Positions 1 through 11,239 are shown, counted from the stretch's first letter. The stretch is DNA of 64,000 nucleotides from Odontocerum albicorne (GCA_949825065.1 OX463846.1:5041366-5105365), one strand, 5' to 3'. Made by a program: numbers and translations. The notes: a model not told the origin generated them from the letters alone.

Positions 1-295
1 CTGATTTTTCTTTTCCTTTCCTCTCCACCATCCCTTCCTTTCCTTTTGATTGATGATATCTCACTTTATATGAAAAATAATGTTTGGGTGATTGTCCGTC
101 TTTGTGGAGTTCGTGGGCATGTGCTCACGTATATGTTTATGGATTTCGTGGGGATGGATAGTCATTTGAATAATTTATGCGACCATGTAACTTGCTTAAT
201 TTAATTTTGTCTGGTTGGTTGGAAGAGATTGCCACCTGGCAATAATCCCGCCAGATTGTATTGCAATAAAAGTGTTAAATAAATAAATAAATATT
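1..295 (+). repeat. Dispersed repeat ending in a SINE-like 3' tail and (TAAA)n
   Basis: The whole stretch recurs in reverse orientation at 56395-56695, and its last part recurs at 43930-44000. It has no tRNA-like head, but ends with the same tail as SINE family A here: GGTTGGTTGGAAGAGATTGC, a short hairpin (TTGCCA..TGGCAA) and AAATAAATAAATA. This is how a 5'-truncated LINE that supplies the reverse transcriptase for a SINE would look. The partner relation is inferred; no reverse transcriptase is attached to this copy. The left end is cut by the window border. Confidence 0.7.
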
Positions 296-1940
296 TCACA
301 ATTGTTACTTCTCTCGGAGTGAATAATGAAATGTACATTCAGGCTACGTTGAACGACTTGCTGCTACTGAAGATTTTATTTGTTGATTTACATATCAATA
401 TGCAGAAAAAAATGGTATGGCACATAAGGAGAAAGAAAACACAAGATAAAAGTGGCTGCCTTTTAGAACACCAAAGCTTTATTTAAGTTTTCGCCTTTTT
501 TATACTTAATCGAATATTTTAAAATTACAGATTTGTGCATTGCCATTTCATAGTGTTTTTCAACGATTTTAAAATAACTGATATTTTAATGGTTTTTTCT
601 TAAATATTTGCATAGAATAATGTAATTTGTAGCTGCTACATGATACACGATTGTATTTCATTTTTAAAAAAATCAGCTATTACTCGTACAAAGAAATAAT
701 AAATTATGAAAAAAAAACGGCGTATGCCATATATACACTAGTTACCTGGTTTAATATGTTTTTGTCCAGACAATGATTTCTTTATTTTACACAGAAAATA
801 AGCTAAAGAAAAGATTGAGTAATAACTTACCTTGTTCAATCAAAAATTTATAAAACTATTATAATAAATGTTCATACCGTTTTATGTTCAGTGGAAAACG
901 TAGTGTTTTACTAAACAAATTACAAAAAGTGTTCACATTTTTACACAAAAAAAGTAAAATAAATTTTGAAAAGTATTTAAAGAGCACTTGAGATGTTTGA
1001 ATAATAACAATTATTCAAAATTTATGAACTTGATTGAGAAAAATATCTCGGTTTGCAAATTGTCACATAAGCCTGGATTGGATTGCAGCCGGACAATATT
1101 GAAATTTTCGAGATTATAAAATGTATTTAAATGAGTATCAATATAACAAATAATCAGGTCAATTTCAGTAATAGTCCTCCCTTCAAGCGGTTTCCCATGC
1201 AAACACCACTCTCTTAACTTGTACACACCCCTTTCCCCTTGCAAGCTACTAAACCCTCTTTTACTTTATCAATAACCAATAACAAATATATTTAAAAATA
1301 ATATCATATAGTTCTTCAACGTCTGACGAAGAAGAGAGATTTTTTAAACCGGTAGTGAAACTGATAAATTCAAAAAAAGTGTTTATTTTTTTACTAAAAA
1401 TCATTTACCATGACACCGTAATAAACATTTTTTTTAGTTCATACACTTGTATTTTATTATATAAAATTGTGTTAATTTCTTGTTTTAGCACTTTCATTAA
1501 ATGATTTAAACTTGTTTTTATAATGGATTCGATTAAATATTTTGTTGAATGCTTATTTGTTTAACAGAGGATTAAATATATTTGTATGTTCGTGTTTAAG
1601 CTGCGCGGTTGAGAAATTCTGTTTGCACGTAACCAAGAGAGGGTGTGAATGAGTAGAGAATGCAAGGAAGGAACGAGGCTTAATAAAGCCGAGCAAAGTT
1701 ATGGAGGAGTCGAGAAATCAATTTACTCAAGTTTTCACAGTTTGATGCTGCAACGTAGTCATATAACTTTTATAAGCAGAGACGTTACAATTTTAAGGGC
1801 CACAAAGTAGGATTTGTTGTAAGTTAACACGGGGGAGTTTATTATACTTGTCCCCATTTTGGTGTTCATGAGTATATCACAAAGTAAAAGTTAGTTCACA
1901 AAATAGACTTTACGAGTATTTTGCAGAAAATGAATTATAA
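296..1940. other. Gene-free AT-rich stretch
   Basis: No supportable gene. About 885-925 resembles the distal tail of the Penelope-like family (a GTGTTTTACTAAACAAATTA motif). A minus-strand open frame of 77 codons at 1011-1244 has no recognised family and starts at TTG. The rest is low-complexity AT-rich DNA. Confidence 0.5.
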
Positions 1941-1949
1941 CGTACCTGG

Positions 1950-2545
1950 GTCGTCCAGAAAGTAAAGAACGTTTTGGCATAACTAAATAAAAACGAAATA
2001 TATCAACACAAAACTTTATTTACAAAGTCACAGTACCTTACTCTATTTTTCAATGTAGTCGCTATAGCTGTCAAGGCACTTATTGTAACGTGGAACCAAT
2101 TTTTCAATTCCGATGTTATACTCTTCTACCGCCAAAGATTTGAACCAGGATGTCACTTCTTGTTTGAGGTCTTCATCGTTTGCGAACTGTTTTCCCCCCA
2201 AAAATTCATTTAGTTTCGGGAATAAGTGAAAATCACTTGGTGCCAAGTCAGTGCTGTAAGGAGGATGTCCAAAAATTTCCCACTTAAGACGTTGAAGTTC
2301 TCGCTGTGTTCGTGCTGATGCATGAGGCCGCACATTGTCATGAATCAAACCACATTTCCCGACAACATTCCACGTCTCTTGTTTTGGATGGCGCGTCTAA
2401 GTCGTTGAAGAGTTTCACAATAGGCCTCTGATATTATTGTGTGTCCTCTTGGCATAAATTCCACGTGGATCAAACCTTTCCGGTCCCAAAAAACTGTTGC
2501 CATCACTTTTCTGGTGTTGAGATTCAGTTTTTATTTTCACACACA
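1950..2545 (-). pseudogene. mariner transposase, C-terminal part, frameshifted
   Basis: Read on the minus strand, this is the catalytic half of a mariner (Tc1/mariner, DD34D) transposase. About 2530-2370 encodes VFWDRKGLIHVEFMPRG with the first visible catalytic Asp context, followed by YCETLQRLRRAIQNKRRG. A frameshift near 2350 moves the frame to 2348-2043, which has IHDNVRPHA and, 34 residues further, YSTDLAPSDFHLF. The frame ends in a normal TAA. The element's 3' end lies near 1950 (GGGTCGTCCAGAAAGTAAAG on the + strand); the same end recurs at 33164. The N-terminal DNA-binding half is missing, so the copy is dead. The motif set looks like the irritans group, but that is from memory of the family. 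Confidence 0.9.
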
Positions 2546-2559
2546 TTTTGACACCCTGT

Positions 2560-4170
2560 ATATGTGTAAATATAAATTCATTAAATAGTTTCATGATTCA
2601 ATTCTAATTTTATATGTATAATTGATTTTCCTCTAACATCTCAAAACAAGTTGAAGGTAGGTTGGATGCATTTTGCATATATATTTGGAATTACAGTGGC
2701 GTAGGATTAAATCAGCCAGGGTTGAAATATGGGTGAAGGGATTAATTGAATTTCATGTTTGATATGCAAATTCATTATTAATATTTTAAAATCAAACGTT
2801 GCGTTACTTTTAAATTTCTATAGTGATAGATGCAACATTTTTATTTTGAGACATTCACTAAATCGTATAAAAGTATTAAAATTAATTAATAAAAGTTTTG
2901 CACTTCTATTTATTTGCTTTGACCTTTCAGTTACTTTTTATTGTATAAAAGAGAATGAGACTTCATGCAAAATATTGAAAAAAAAAGGTTTATTTAGTGT
3001 TACATTTTGTAAATTCTTATTTATTACGAAGGAGGATGGATACAAGTGTAAAGAAATTTCTTTACGAAATATTTCCACGTGAGCCATTGGTTACACAATC
3101 AAATAATCTACTTATGATAAAACGGGTGTAGAAGGGAGAATGAGGAGGGGGGTATATAATTAAATAATTATCAATCACTCAAAAATAACATTTGTAGCGA
3201 ATTCATTTAATATATATAATAGTTGAGGAGGAGGGGTCGTTAGTTTAGACATTTTTTTTACATAATTACCAACTTATGGTTTGGAATTTCAAACATATTG
3301 AACATAATATTTCATAGTTTGTATTGATATTCTTTATTCACACCAAACAGCGAGAAGAAACTCTCCAGTACCACGTCCTCACTTGGACCGTGAAGTTCTA
3401 TAAAAGTCAATAGAACCACGGCAATCCTCTAATCGCTGCCCTGGGGGTTTACGAGAATAACTCTGACCTACCTTTCCTTTATAAGCAAAGGTTTCCAAAG
3501 CATCACCTGTGGCCTGACTGGTCCATCTATAGTTTTAACAAGGAGAACCAAGGTCTGAGTGAATGTTAAGGAATGCAAGTAGCTTTAATGAGTGGACTTC
3601 AGCATATGTCGTATTTGTCATAATGTGTTGCTGTCAAGGAACCTTTATTTATTTGTTTGTATTAATCTGATGGGGTATTTGTGGATTTGCTCTTTTTTCT
3701 GCCATCTATTTTTTTTTCTTTTTTTTTCTTCTTCTACACGTGCAAGGGTGAAATACATCTGGTGTCCTCGCAGCTAGGTTCGCCCTATCATGGTGGGGTG
3801 TATCTTGGCCGGGGGGATGTTATTAAATGAGCCCAGACCTTTTGATAGCTTCTCTCTTAAATGTATTTTCAGCCGTTATTGTGTTTTTTAAGTGTATTTA
3901 AATATGTTATGTACAAACTATGTTGCTATCAATAAACCTATATTTATTTAAATATTCGAACTAGCGATTTAGATATATCGAGAGCGTGACCGGGAGACAG
4001 CATTATCATCGGTCACATTAATCAAGTTATCGGGTTTAGAACCGCTCGAGTAAACACATAACTTGCGGTTCATAATCGCACGTGTTGATGTTATTACTAT
4101 CCCGTACGTAAAAAAAACAACAATAAGAGTATGGGCATTGTTACCAGATGAGCTGTTTTACTAGATTGGA
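2560..4170. other. Stretch without a recognisable gene
   Basis: 2560-3330 is AT-rich with only short chance frames. 3340-3950 is somewhat richer in GC and ends with an AATAAA (near 3931) and an AT-rich tail, so it may be the 3' end of an unrecognised element or transcript. No coding motif was found in either strand. Confidence 0.4.
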
Positions 4171-4171
4171 C

Positions 4172-4256
4172 ATTTTTTTTGGGAACCAACAGGGATTGTA
4201 CCTGAAACTTCAGAATGAAAGTCACGTGTTTTACCAACTAGGCTACGGAGGAGGTT
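4172..4256 (-). repeat. SINE family A, tRNA-like head only
   Basis: On the minus strand this begins with CCTCCGTAGCCTAGTTGGTA, the A-box region of the tRNA-derived head, and continues into the head's degenerate B-box region with AACCAACAGG on the + strand. The tail is absent. Confidence 0.65.
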
Positions 4257-4923
4257 ATATAAAGTAAGAAGTCTACAACCTTATTTTAAACACAATTCAA
4301 ATTATATTCTAAGGGAAAGAGAACGCATCAAGATGGCAATAAATTTCCGAAAAGGGACCATTTCTGATTCGTTCGATTTCATAAAGCTTTTATATTAAAT
4401 TAAATTGTCCAAGCTTTCAACCCCATTAATATTTTCAAATGAATCGGAAATAATCATTTAATTTTAAATATTACAATCTCATTATTTCATCATTTTCATA
4501 TCTCTGTAGGATCATTAATTTCCTTCTCCGGTGAAAGGTTTGGATTATATCAGAGTTGAATGATTCAGAAATATTCGGCCGAGTAGCTCTGCCGATCTCA
4601 ATCAATAATTGGTAAATTCCGATTTCACTTAGGACCAATCATTATATTTATTGTACCTTGTACCTTGATGACATTTCAGTAGAATCAATTAATTTCTTAA
4701 GTATTTACAATCATTCAAGGCTGCAACAAGTTTTCTCAAGTTGCTTATTCGAAAAAAATATTAATTAGTGGAAATATCTGGGATGCTGCCTTAATGACCA
4801 GTGGGATCATTCCCGTTAAAACAGAGCCAGGATTGAGAGGACACAGAACTATATCTTCTAAATGAAAAATGTTATATGTAGACTTCAACCCCAAATAAGA
4901 ATACTCGTATTGTATGATATTAC

Positions 4924-5319
4924 ATGATTAAAGTAATCTTTTATTGCGCCGAGACCCAAGCCATTAAAAAAAAAATTAAAAAGGCATTTGAAAAGTGGTG
5001 TTATAGGAGAATGTTAAATATTTCTTGGGTTGACAAAGTGCACAACGATGAGGTCTCCAGACGCATGAAAAAAGACAAAGAGGTGCTCACTTGCATCAAG
5101 ATGAGACCATTGTAATATTTTGGGCATTTCATGAGAGAAAACAAATATGAAAACACCCAAGTCATATTGCAGCAGAAGATACATGGGAAACGAAGTACAG
5201 GAAGTAGAAATGACGTTGAGTGGTTGTATTGTAGTAAAAATACATTGTTCAGATCAGCTGCAGAAAAAGTTAAAATAGTCACGATGATTGCCAACCTCCA
5301 ACATGGAGGGGAATATTAA
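4924..5319 (+). pseudogene. LINE ORF C-terminal fragment
   Basis: The frame encodes FEKWCYRRMLNISWVDKVHN followed by DEVSRRM, then an in-frame TAA at 5113-5115, then YFGHFMRENKYENTQVILQQ. This is the region downstream of the reverse transcriptase in many insect non-LTR retrotransposons (pattern: YRR.L.ISW.D...NDEV...R, then GH..R, then a G+R-rich segment). It is a different subfamily from 7300-8110. The upstream reverse transcriptase is missing. The clade may be RTE-like, but I cannot fix it. Confidence 0.75.
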
Positions 5320-5329
5320 GTGGAAAACA

Positions 5330-6224
5330 TTAAAACGTAATAATTTATGATGCAATGCCCATTTATTAAATTTATGAATCTATTTACTCGACTTCCAGTT
5401 CTTGCACATCTGCTGCCTCCTAAACTACGGTGTGAAGATGCTTTAATGAGAGACTGCCAGAAGGTATGTCTAAATGTCACATTATCAATCCATGTGAACT
5501 TTCTTTAACTCGTTTTAGATCTTGATGACCTTTCGGAATCGGGAGATAAGATCAGCTGAGAGGAATGTGAGCTCACATGAAACCTGCTAGTAACAGTAGA
5601 ATCATCCCTTAGTCCTCCACCTTGTAAGCAGAGGCGCATTTGTATAGACCCTATGCAGTTTTCAACTTGCACCCCTACACAATACTAATTTAAAAATAAT
5701 TATCCTTTCTGTTTCAAATGATGATCTTGAATGATGATGTATTTGACGCCATAAAACAAACCACTACAATTTACGTCGTACTTTCTTCTCCGTAAATGCA
5801 CGCATCTATCATGTCTTTGAAGTTCATATACGCTGTTATGTCTGATTATATTGATAATATGGCTAGTGTGTTTTGTTTGTTTTGTTTTAGCGTGCATTAT
5901 AAATATGTTTTTAATCGTTTCAATGATGAAAAACTTCAGTTTCCCATATTTTTTTAATGGCATATTAATTATTAGTTTGCTAAGCTGTAGCATTAAACAG
6001 TCGTGGTTATTATTAAATTGTAAATATGAACTGAATTGAACACGTCATTCTATAAAACTTTCATCTAAATTATTGCTTTAAATAGTTTTAAAACATTTTT
6101 ATGAATCAACGGAGACCCCCTTTGACTTGGTGCCCTAAAACAAAATATCTAGGGTTATCTGTTAGCAAACGGGGTTCTGCTTAGGAGTAATCCTAACATG
6201 ATTATCTAAGGATTTGGTCTGCCA
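5330..6224. other. No firm gene; two candidate exons
   Basis: A + strand candidate exon (5399-5463) and a minus-strand candidate terminal exon (5841-5771) lie here; both are treated as findings because splice signals alone support them. The remainder is AT-rich. Confidence 0.3.
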
Positions 6225-6440
6225 GAAACTGTCTGTGGTGTACCCTGAATTATCTTAAGCGTGGCCACGGTTGCAGTCCACATACCTTATATAGGCGGGG
6301 TTTCAATTATTCCCCTTTGTGTATCATATATGTGAAATTGCCTGGACTGTCAGTAACACTGTGGAGGAGTGTCAAATAATTTCTGGGAGGACTGGAGGAA
6401 ATCTACTCCTGAGGCTGAATCATGCATGAGAAATCTGAAC
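6225..6440 (+). repeat. Unclassified dispersed repeat, copy 1
   Basis: The segment with ACTGGAGGAAATCT, CTCCTGAGGCTG and ATGAGAAATCTGAAC recurs in reverse orientation at 63715-63900 in the same order, with small indels. Neither copy has an obvious coding frame. The assembly gap follows about 110 bp downstream. Confidence 0.55.
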
Positions 6441-6551
6441 TACTGTAAGAGGAAAATAATACATCGAATAAGAATAAGCAAGGTAAACGGTTATTTTTCG
6501 ACTTGCATCATATCTTCATTTATTGTCCAATCTTTTATCAAGCTTGAAAAA

Positions 6552-6751
6552 NNNNNNNNNNNNNNNNNNNNNNNNNNNNNNNNNNNNNNNNNNNNNNNNN
6601 NNNNNNNNNNNNNNNNNNNNNNNNNNNNNNNNNNNNNNNNNNNNNNNNNNNNNNNNNNNNNNNNNNNNNNNNNNNNNNNNNNNNNNNNNNNNNNNNNNNN
6701 NNNNNNNNNNNNNNNNNNNNNNNNNNNNNNNNNNNNNNNNNNNNNNNNNNN
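6552..6751. other. Assembly gap (200 N)
   Basis: Exactly 200 N. The round number suggests a scaffold placeholder rather than a measured distance, so open frames that cross it are meaningless. Confidence 1.
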
Positions 6752-6881
6752 CCATAACACTACTATGGATAAATCATCCTATCAGATTTTGACTCTGGCC
6801 GGTCCGAATTGATGTGGTTTAGTATCCCATTTAATTAATTTCTTATCGCTACACGCCTTTCGATATCCTTATTAACTTTTA

Positions 6882-7292
6882 CATCTTCTGTGAGAATACA
6901 ACTCAAATAGCAGAATTCTCCAATTTTCCAATATTGGAGAATGCTTCTATTTGTGTTATATTTTCACAGATGCTCCATTGATTCATTTGTCGCATTTACT
7001 TTTCCTTTGACACTTTTCTGTCACCATTCTTTGATTTTTGCAACATTCATTCACTATTCCATCTTCTGTGAGAATACAACTCAAATATCAGAATTCTCCA
7101 ATGTTTCAATATTGGAGAATGCTTCTATTTGTGTTATATTTTCACATATGCTCTGTTGATTCATTTGTCGCATTTACTTTTCCTTTCACACTTTTCTGGC
7201 ACCATTTTTTGGTTTTTGCAACATTCATTCACTATTCCATCTTCTGTGAGAAAACAACTCAAATAGCAGAATTCTCCAATGTTCCAATATTC
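6882..7292 (+). repeat. 178-bp tandem repeat, about 2.3 copies
   Basis: The phrase CATCTTCTGTGAGAA recurs at 6882, 7060 and 7238, a spacing of 178 bp each time, with high identity between copies. Each unit contains an inverted pair (TTCTCCAAT / ATTGGAGAA). The third copy breaks off where a LINE fragment begins, so the array and the LINE fragment form one artificial open frame. Confidence 0.9.
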
Positions 7293-7299
7293 AGAATTC

Positions 7300-8112
7300 A
7301 CGGTCAAATAGTGGATATGATAAGATTTGCAGACGACATTGCCCTGATCGCCGATAGCGAAGAAGAACTAAATGAGACCTTGGAAACTATAGAGAATGTC
7401 CTAAATACCAAGTTCAACATGAAAATAAACAATGACAAAACATTAGTGATAACCGTAGGTAGAGACGAATGCCAAATGAACATACTAATGTCAGGAGCTG
7501 CACTTATAACGCAAAAGAGTTTGTCTATCTTGGAATCAAAATCACATGGGATTGCCGTACAAAAAGATAGGTTGACAGTCGTATCCACCAAGCAAAACTC
7601 GCCTTTAATAAGAAATCAAAGATTTTCGAATCCAACAACATGGACCTAAAACTCCGCAAGCAATTGGTCAAAACATATGTGTGTGTATTTTGATGTATGG
7701 TTGCGAGACATGGTGCATAGGCGAAAGAGATCGAAACAGATTAGAGGCCTTTGATATGTGGACCTATAGACGAATCCTAAAGATTTCCTGGAGAGATCAC
7801 ATTACAAATGACGAGGTTCTCAGCAGAATCGAAGAAACCAGGCACCTGTCAAACACCATATCGGGAAGGCGTGCAGAATGGATGGGTCAAATGCTGCGAC
7901 ATGAAAATCTCCTGCACAATATACTGGAGGGAATGAATGAGGGATCGATTGGCAGAGGGCGTCCTCGCCGGGAGTATCCGGAGCAAATATGCCACGATAT
8001 GGAATGCACCTCCTCCTTGATATGGAGAGCTCAAGAGGATCGCTGAGGACCGAACGGAATGGAGGAGGAGATGCAGGGCTTTGTTGCTAACCAATCCCCA
8101 GGATTGAAACTG
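7300..8112 (+). pseudogene. Non-LTR retrotransposon: reverse transcriptase and C-terminal fragment to 3' end
   Basis: The first frame (about 7300-7520) encodes MIRFADDIALIADSEEELNE, the reverse transcriptase YADD-type catalytic motif with its usual downstream helix. Frameshifts follow between about 7510 and 7690. The frame from 7681 gives LMYGCETWCIGERDRNRLEA, then YRRILKISWRDHITNDEVL and a GRGRPRREYPEQI segment, and ends near 8046. The 3' end GATTGAAACTGAAGAAGAAG is at about 8104-8124 and recurs at 43816-43882. The copy is 5'-truncated and broken. The structure resembles RTE-like insect LINEs, but clade assignment needs alignment. Confidence 0.88.
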
Positions 8113-8271
8113 AAGAAGAAGAAGATTTTTAAAACATATGCACGTCTGAGTAGAAAATAAATCAGTTGGGCTTAGAATATTGTTGAATAATGTACAAGTC
8201 TCAAACCATCTCCTTATTAGCAATTTATAAGAATTTATCTCAATAATGAACGTCTCGAAGATTGCACTTAC

Positions 8272-8400
8272 CGTTAAGGTACTCGGAGGCTGCGGACTCT
8301 CCCTGGGACAGGTCTATGGGGGCTGGAGCTGCGGACAAGCGGGCTCCCAACGCCAGCAGAGCTCCTAGCATTACCAGACCTCCGGACACCATCTTGACTC
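8272..8400 (-). CDS. Host gene exon: start codon and signal peptide of a small secreted protein
   Basis: On the minus strand a pyrimidine-rich acceptor (CTCTCCTTCACTCTTTTCAG) is followed by GAGTCAAG and an ATG at 8392. Forty codons later the exon ends at 8272 with a strong donor GTAAGTGC, in phase 1. The N-terminus MVSGGLVMLGALLALGARLS is a textbook signal peptide, with likely cleavage before APAPID; the exon ends in SEYLN. The exon is much richer in GC than both introns and shows no repeat similarity in this window. Leader, short prosegment and an intron directly upstream of the ATG suit a neuropeptide or other small secreted protein, but I recognise no family. Downstream exons should lie at lower coordinates, with a possible terminal exon at 5841-5771. 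Confidence 0.65.
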
Positions 8401-8409
8401 CTGAAAAGA

Positions 8410-9120
8410 GTGAAGGAGAGTTTCACAATAAATACTAAATTTAACAATACATACAAAATTTTAAGTAAAGAAGAAAACCGTTTCCATGAATCGAATAAAA
8501 ATTCAATTAGACCATTTGGTCAAATATAATGATACTCCAAATGCAAATCGGGAGAGATATTGCAATACTGCAAGAACTTTTATCTGTATCTGTGACGTAC
8601 TCTTTTGCTTCGTTGATAGAACTCTCCTCTTACACTCGGGGTTTTCAAATTCCGTTTCTCGTGATTTTCAAAATAAGGATTCGAGTCTTGTTTAAAGAAT
8701 ACGTCTCTTTTCACTGACATATCCGACATGCGCGAAAATGTAGAGTGAAAGTGAATTTTTTATTTCAATTCGTGGATATATTATCGACACATACTAAACA
8801 AATAAATGCCTCCTCAATTGGTCTTTAATCCATCAACTTGTTTAATAGAGCTGAAGACGATGTCACTGCAGCCACTGGAAAAATACCTCGATATTATCCA
8901 CAAATCGGGTGGGAGGGCAACGTGCGTGCAGCGTGTCAAAATATTTCTGTATTCCTCTATGGTCTGTAGATCCACGATATTGGTACAAGTAGTAATTATA
9001 CTTACTATTGTAACAAGTTAGATCAAGAGGAATAAATGTCAGGTGTCAAAATTTATGATTATATTCCACTCAACCCTAAACGTATGACGATCATATGTTG
9101 ATCTATGTTAAAATAAAGTT
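8410..9120. other. Presumed intron or upstream region of the 8.4-kb exon
   Basis: No gene found. If the minus-strand exon is real, its untranslated first exon and promoter lie here or further right. 8800-9000 is slightly richer in GC, but neither strand shows a family match. Confidence 0.35.
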
Positions 9121-9124
9121 TATT

Positions 9125-9240
9125 TGCATTTCGTCTTCCCTTGGTAGGTTTCTTGTCTAATATGTTTTGCTAAATATATAACATATAGATGCCGAAATAA
9201 TCCAATCTGATGGCCACAGCCCCTCAATTTCCTATCCTTA
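9125..9240 (+). repeat. Partial copy of the module shared with the Jockey 3' UTR
   Basis: The order of TCGTCTTCCCTTGGTAGGTT, an AT-rich link, AGATGCCGAA, TGATGGCCACAGCC and CCTATCCTTA matches the module at 30125-30320 and 37070-37260, and less closely 21600-21760 in the Jockey 3' region. Confidence 0.5.
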
Positions 9241-9269
9241 TTTTTTGGAATACTTTTTAATTTGTTAAG

Positions 9270-9350
9270 AATAGTAGGTTGGAATCCCGAGTTAGAGCGC
9301 CCTAAAGGAGAGACTTCTCTCTAAATAGCTCTATATAAAATATAATTTTA
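9270..9350 (+). repeat. Short SINE-like repeat, family C
   Basis: A B-box-like GGTTGGAATCCCGA is followed by GGAGAGACTTCTCTCTAAAT and a TATATAAA/TTATTATTA tail. The same layout recurs at 30898-30990 and 41870-41955. The small number of copies leaves the family poorly defined. Confidence 0.4.
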
Positions 9351-9479
9351 TTATTACTATCATACACCAGTGGCTCGTGTTATGCTATAATATTTTTGAT
9401 TATGTCGTGAACTGTTTATTAATTTGCTACCAGATCGGACCTCGAAACCAGAATAAAAAGGAAATAAATTAAACAAGAA

Positions 9480-10600
9480 GTATAATTATTAAACTAAGTG
9501 ATAGATACTTGTGTCAAAATTTACGTTTTATTTATTATTGATTTTTAATTGACTTATACGCGATTAAGATATTAAGGTACGCAAAAAATACTGATGGTAA
9601 AAGTAAGTTAAGTTTTTTAGAACTATATATTTTTTACAGACTTATAAGCTAATAAGATCAAGTTGAATAATGACTGATATTTAAGTTCAATTCATTATAA
9701 GTTTTTTAAAGACTTATTTGCTTCACTGATGTAGACTTATATGCTTCACTATTACGTGTTGAATGGTTATCGATATTTAAGACGTAAATGTCGATAACCA
9801 TTCATCACGTAATAGTGAAGCATAGACTTATGTTTCACTATTACGTGATGAATGGTTATCGACATTTAAAACGTAAATGTCGACAACGTAATAGTGAAGC
9901 ATAGACTTATGTTTCACTATTACGTGATGAATGGTTATCGACATTTAAAACGTAAATGTCGACAACGTAATAGTGAAGCATAGACTTATGTTTCACTATT
10001 ACGTGATGAATGGTTATCGACATTTAAAACGTAAATGTCGATAACGTAATAGTAAAGCATAGATTTATGTTTCACTATTACGTGATGAATGGTTATCGAC
10101 ATTTAAAACGTAAATGTCGATAGCTTAATAGTGAAGCATAGGCTTATGTTTCACTATTACGTGATAAATGGTTATCGACATTTAAAACGTAAATGTCGAT
10201 AACGTAATAGTGAGGCATAGACTTATGTTTCACTGTTACGTGATGAATGGTTAACGACATTTAAAACGTAAATGTCGATAACGTAATAGTGAAGCATAGA
10301 CTTATGTTTCACTATTACGTGATGAATGGTTATCGAAATTTAAGTTGAGTTTATAATTACTTTCTTTTTTAGACTTATAAGCTACTAAGAAGAGTAGGTA
10401 ACGTGACGAATAACTATTGAAATTTAAGTTCAATTTATTATTTATTTATTTTATAGTTTATAAACTATGAAAACATTAAGTTAAGTGATGAATACGTATT
10501 AAGTTTATGTTCAGTTTATTTTAAGTTTATTTTATATACTAATAAGCTAATACAGATGGATGGATACTTATGGAAAAATTTAAGTTAAAATTGTTATACT
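9480..10600. repeat. Tandem-repeat region with a core of 79-bp palindromic units
   Basis: The phrase TTACGTGATG (or a one-base variant) falls at 9841, 9920, 9999, 10078, 10157, 10236 and 10315, exactly 79 bp apart. Each unit is nearly self-complementary: TTTCACTATTACGT..GTTATCGACATTT, AAAACG, then AAATGTCGATAACGTAATAG. The first unit (from about 9729) is about 10 bp longer and keeps the full right arm including CCATTCATCACG. Outside the core, 9480-9730 and 10345-10600 hold decayed, longer monomers with GACTTATAAGCTA and AATTTAAGTTCAATT phrases. The core therefore looks like a recent expansion inside an older array. Confidence 0.93.
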
Positions 10601-10609
10601 TCTGAAGGA

Positions 10610-11235
10610 TTTTTCAGAATATGTAAATATTTTCTGAGGTTTCCTCATAAAATACAAACATGTGAGAGTTATTTTTTTCTAAAACCATTATTTTTCTTGA
10701 CATTCGATTCGATGAATAATGAGTAAAGAAAAATAACCGACTGTAGAAGTTGGTAATTTAAAAAAAATATATATAATTTTCTAAGAATTTGTTTATTCAC
10801 ATCTGATATAAAATATAATTTTAGTATGACGTGGTTAATTCAATAAGAAGAAAAATGGAAAACATTAAATGTAAGCATTTACCATTGTAAATCAATGAAA
10901 GAAAGCACCTACTCATAAAACACTTCTAAAGAAATCAAAATAATAGGCGCACGTCACATAAATCAAACCTTTCATTACAAAAAGAGCACAAAAATACTGG
11001 AACAGTATTTACCAAAAATATTTTACGGTACATGAAATGAAAATTACACCTTGTTTTTTTTTTTTTCGTAAACTTAAGATTTGAAAAATATGTGTAATCA
11101 AGAAAAATACAATAAGTCAAGTTTATTAGAGAATTATTTTTTAAGCCTTTATATTTTTTTGAAAGCATTAGTCGAAAATTATTAATTTAATAAAAAAGAG
11201 TTTGTAGATAGTTAAGATTTTTATATAAATTTAGT
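10610..11235. other. AT-rich stretch without a gene
   Basis: Only chance frames. Homopolymer runs of T and A are common. No repeat was matched to another place in the window. Confidence 0.5.
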
Positions 11236-11239
11236 TGTA

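Noticed and set aside
1011..1244. 77-codon minus-strand frame, possible exon of a leucine-rich-repeat-like protein (NPGLCDNLQTE)
   Set aside because: It has only a TTG start, no convincing splice sites and no clear repeat periodicity. I could not separate it from chance.
6369..6812. 147-codon frame across the N run
   Set aside because: The open frame is produced by 200 undefined bases.
7038..7300. N-terminal coding part of the LINE frame
   Set aside because: This part translates the 178-bp tandem repeat and has no protein similarity; LINE similarity starts near 7300.
9841..10345. CRISPR-like alternation of repeat arms and spacers
   Set aside because: Both arms and the sequence between them are repeated in each unit; no variable spacer exists.
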